Source of the DNA: an uncultured Oscillospiraceae bacterium
GTDB taxonomy: Bacteria; Bacillota; Clostridia; Oscillospirales; Acutalibacteraceae
Reading direction: 5' to 3'
DNA length: 6,054 nucleotides
Assembly (NCBI GenBank): GCA_900542375.1
Contig: UQNI01000083.1
Coordinates: 1 to 6,054, forward strand
The notes below the pieces were generated by a model that saw nothing but the letters and a program-made list of their open reading frames with translations, was not told where the DNA came from and made no database searches. Below are positions 5,912-6,054 of the stretch, in pieces (the stretch's first letter is position 1; each line of letters starts with the position of its first letter). The translations under genes and the position numbers were made by a program.

Positions 5912-6054
5912 CATGTCTGCTGGCAGTGGTAATATCGGCATTGATGCTGCCTGTCAGCGTTTTTGCGGCAGAATATGACCAAGACATTGATGTAACTGCA
6001 GACGATTACACTGACAGAGAAGGCTATACATGGGACTCTGCCACGAATACGCTC
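5881..6054 (+). CDS. Exported protein, N-terminal fragment (runs off window)
   Basis: The first 58 codons of a secreted or surface protein. GAGGAGG (5867-5873) with a 7-nt spacer marks the ATG. Residues 1-9 are basic (MFRTKSKKG), residues 10-28 form a hydrophobic core, and VFA-A suggests signal peptidase I cleavage after Ala29. There is no lipobox. The mature start is acidic (DQDIDVTADDYTD) and leads into GYTWDSATNTL. That last pattern, Trp-Asp-x-x-Thr-x-Thr-Leu, resembles the repeat-like strands in many large clostridial cell-surface proteins with beta-helix or carbohydrate-binding segments. This is a family impression, not an assignment. It is separated from the malQ operon by the hairpin at 5364-5407 and so probably has its own promoter, not clearly visible. 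Confidence 0.88.
   Translation, partial: MFRTKSKKGIACLLAVVISALMLPVSVFAAEYDQDIDVTADDYTDREGYTWDSATNTL

Noticed and set aside
5713..5982. 89-codon open frame on the minus strand
   Set aside because: It runs antisense through the signal-peptide region of the exported protein, is rich in Cys, Lys and aromatic residues typical of a shadow frame in AT-rich DNA, and has no recognisable family feature.

Overview
The window looks like a chromosomal segment of a low-GC Gram-positive anaerobe, most likely a member of the Clostridia (inference). Support comes from moderately AT-rich DNA, strong GGAGG-type ribosome binding sites, use of a TTG start, a T-box riboswitch ahead of pheST, and a lipoprotein directly after a bifunctional nnr gene. 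No rRNA, tRNA, CRISPR array, transposase or phage gene is visible.

Minus strand, 1-1475: a phenylalanyl-tRNA synthetase operon. Read on the minus strand it runs: sigma-A-type promoter (1475-1447), T-box leader with a TTC (Phe) specifier and an intrinsic terminator (about 1433-1199), pheS (1147-128), then the first 32 codons of pheT, which leaves the window. Uncharged tRNA-Phe is expected to stabilise the antiterminator and switch on the synthetase.

Divergent intergenic region, 1148-1627: besides the T-box it holds two perfect 11-bp inverted repeats (1497-1521 and 1529-1556). They lie between the pheS promoter and a consensus promoter for malQ (1565-1593) and are unexplained.

Plus strand, 1565-5209: a compact probable operon. 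It encodes a GH77 4-alpha-glucanotransferase (malQ), a bifunctional NAD(P)HX epimerase/dehydratase (nnr) and a small lipoprotein of unknown function (TTG start), with gaps of 33 and 11 bp. A hairpin just after the lipoprotein may end the transcript. The three genes combine maltodextrin metabolism, repair of damaged nicotinamide cofactors and an envelope protein, so co-transcription need not mean a common pathway.

Plus strand, 5182-5880: about 700 bp of AT-rich DNA without a convincing long gene. It has a strong bidirectional-looking hairpin (5364-5407). It also has three well-placed ribosome binding sites that open only onto very short reading frames, ahead of a fourth that serves a real gene. 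That gene (5881 to the window end) encodes an exported protein with a classical signal peptide, cut off at codon 58.

Most of the window is ordinary housekeeping sequence. I do not see a new multi-gene system. The points worth a second look are the paired inverted repeats at 1497-1556, the serial ribosome binding sites with tiny frames at 5611-5911, and the unassigned lipoprotein.
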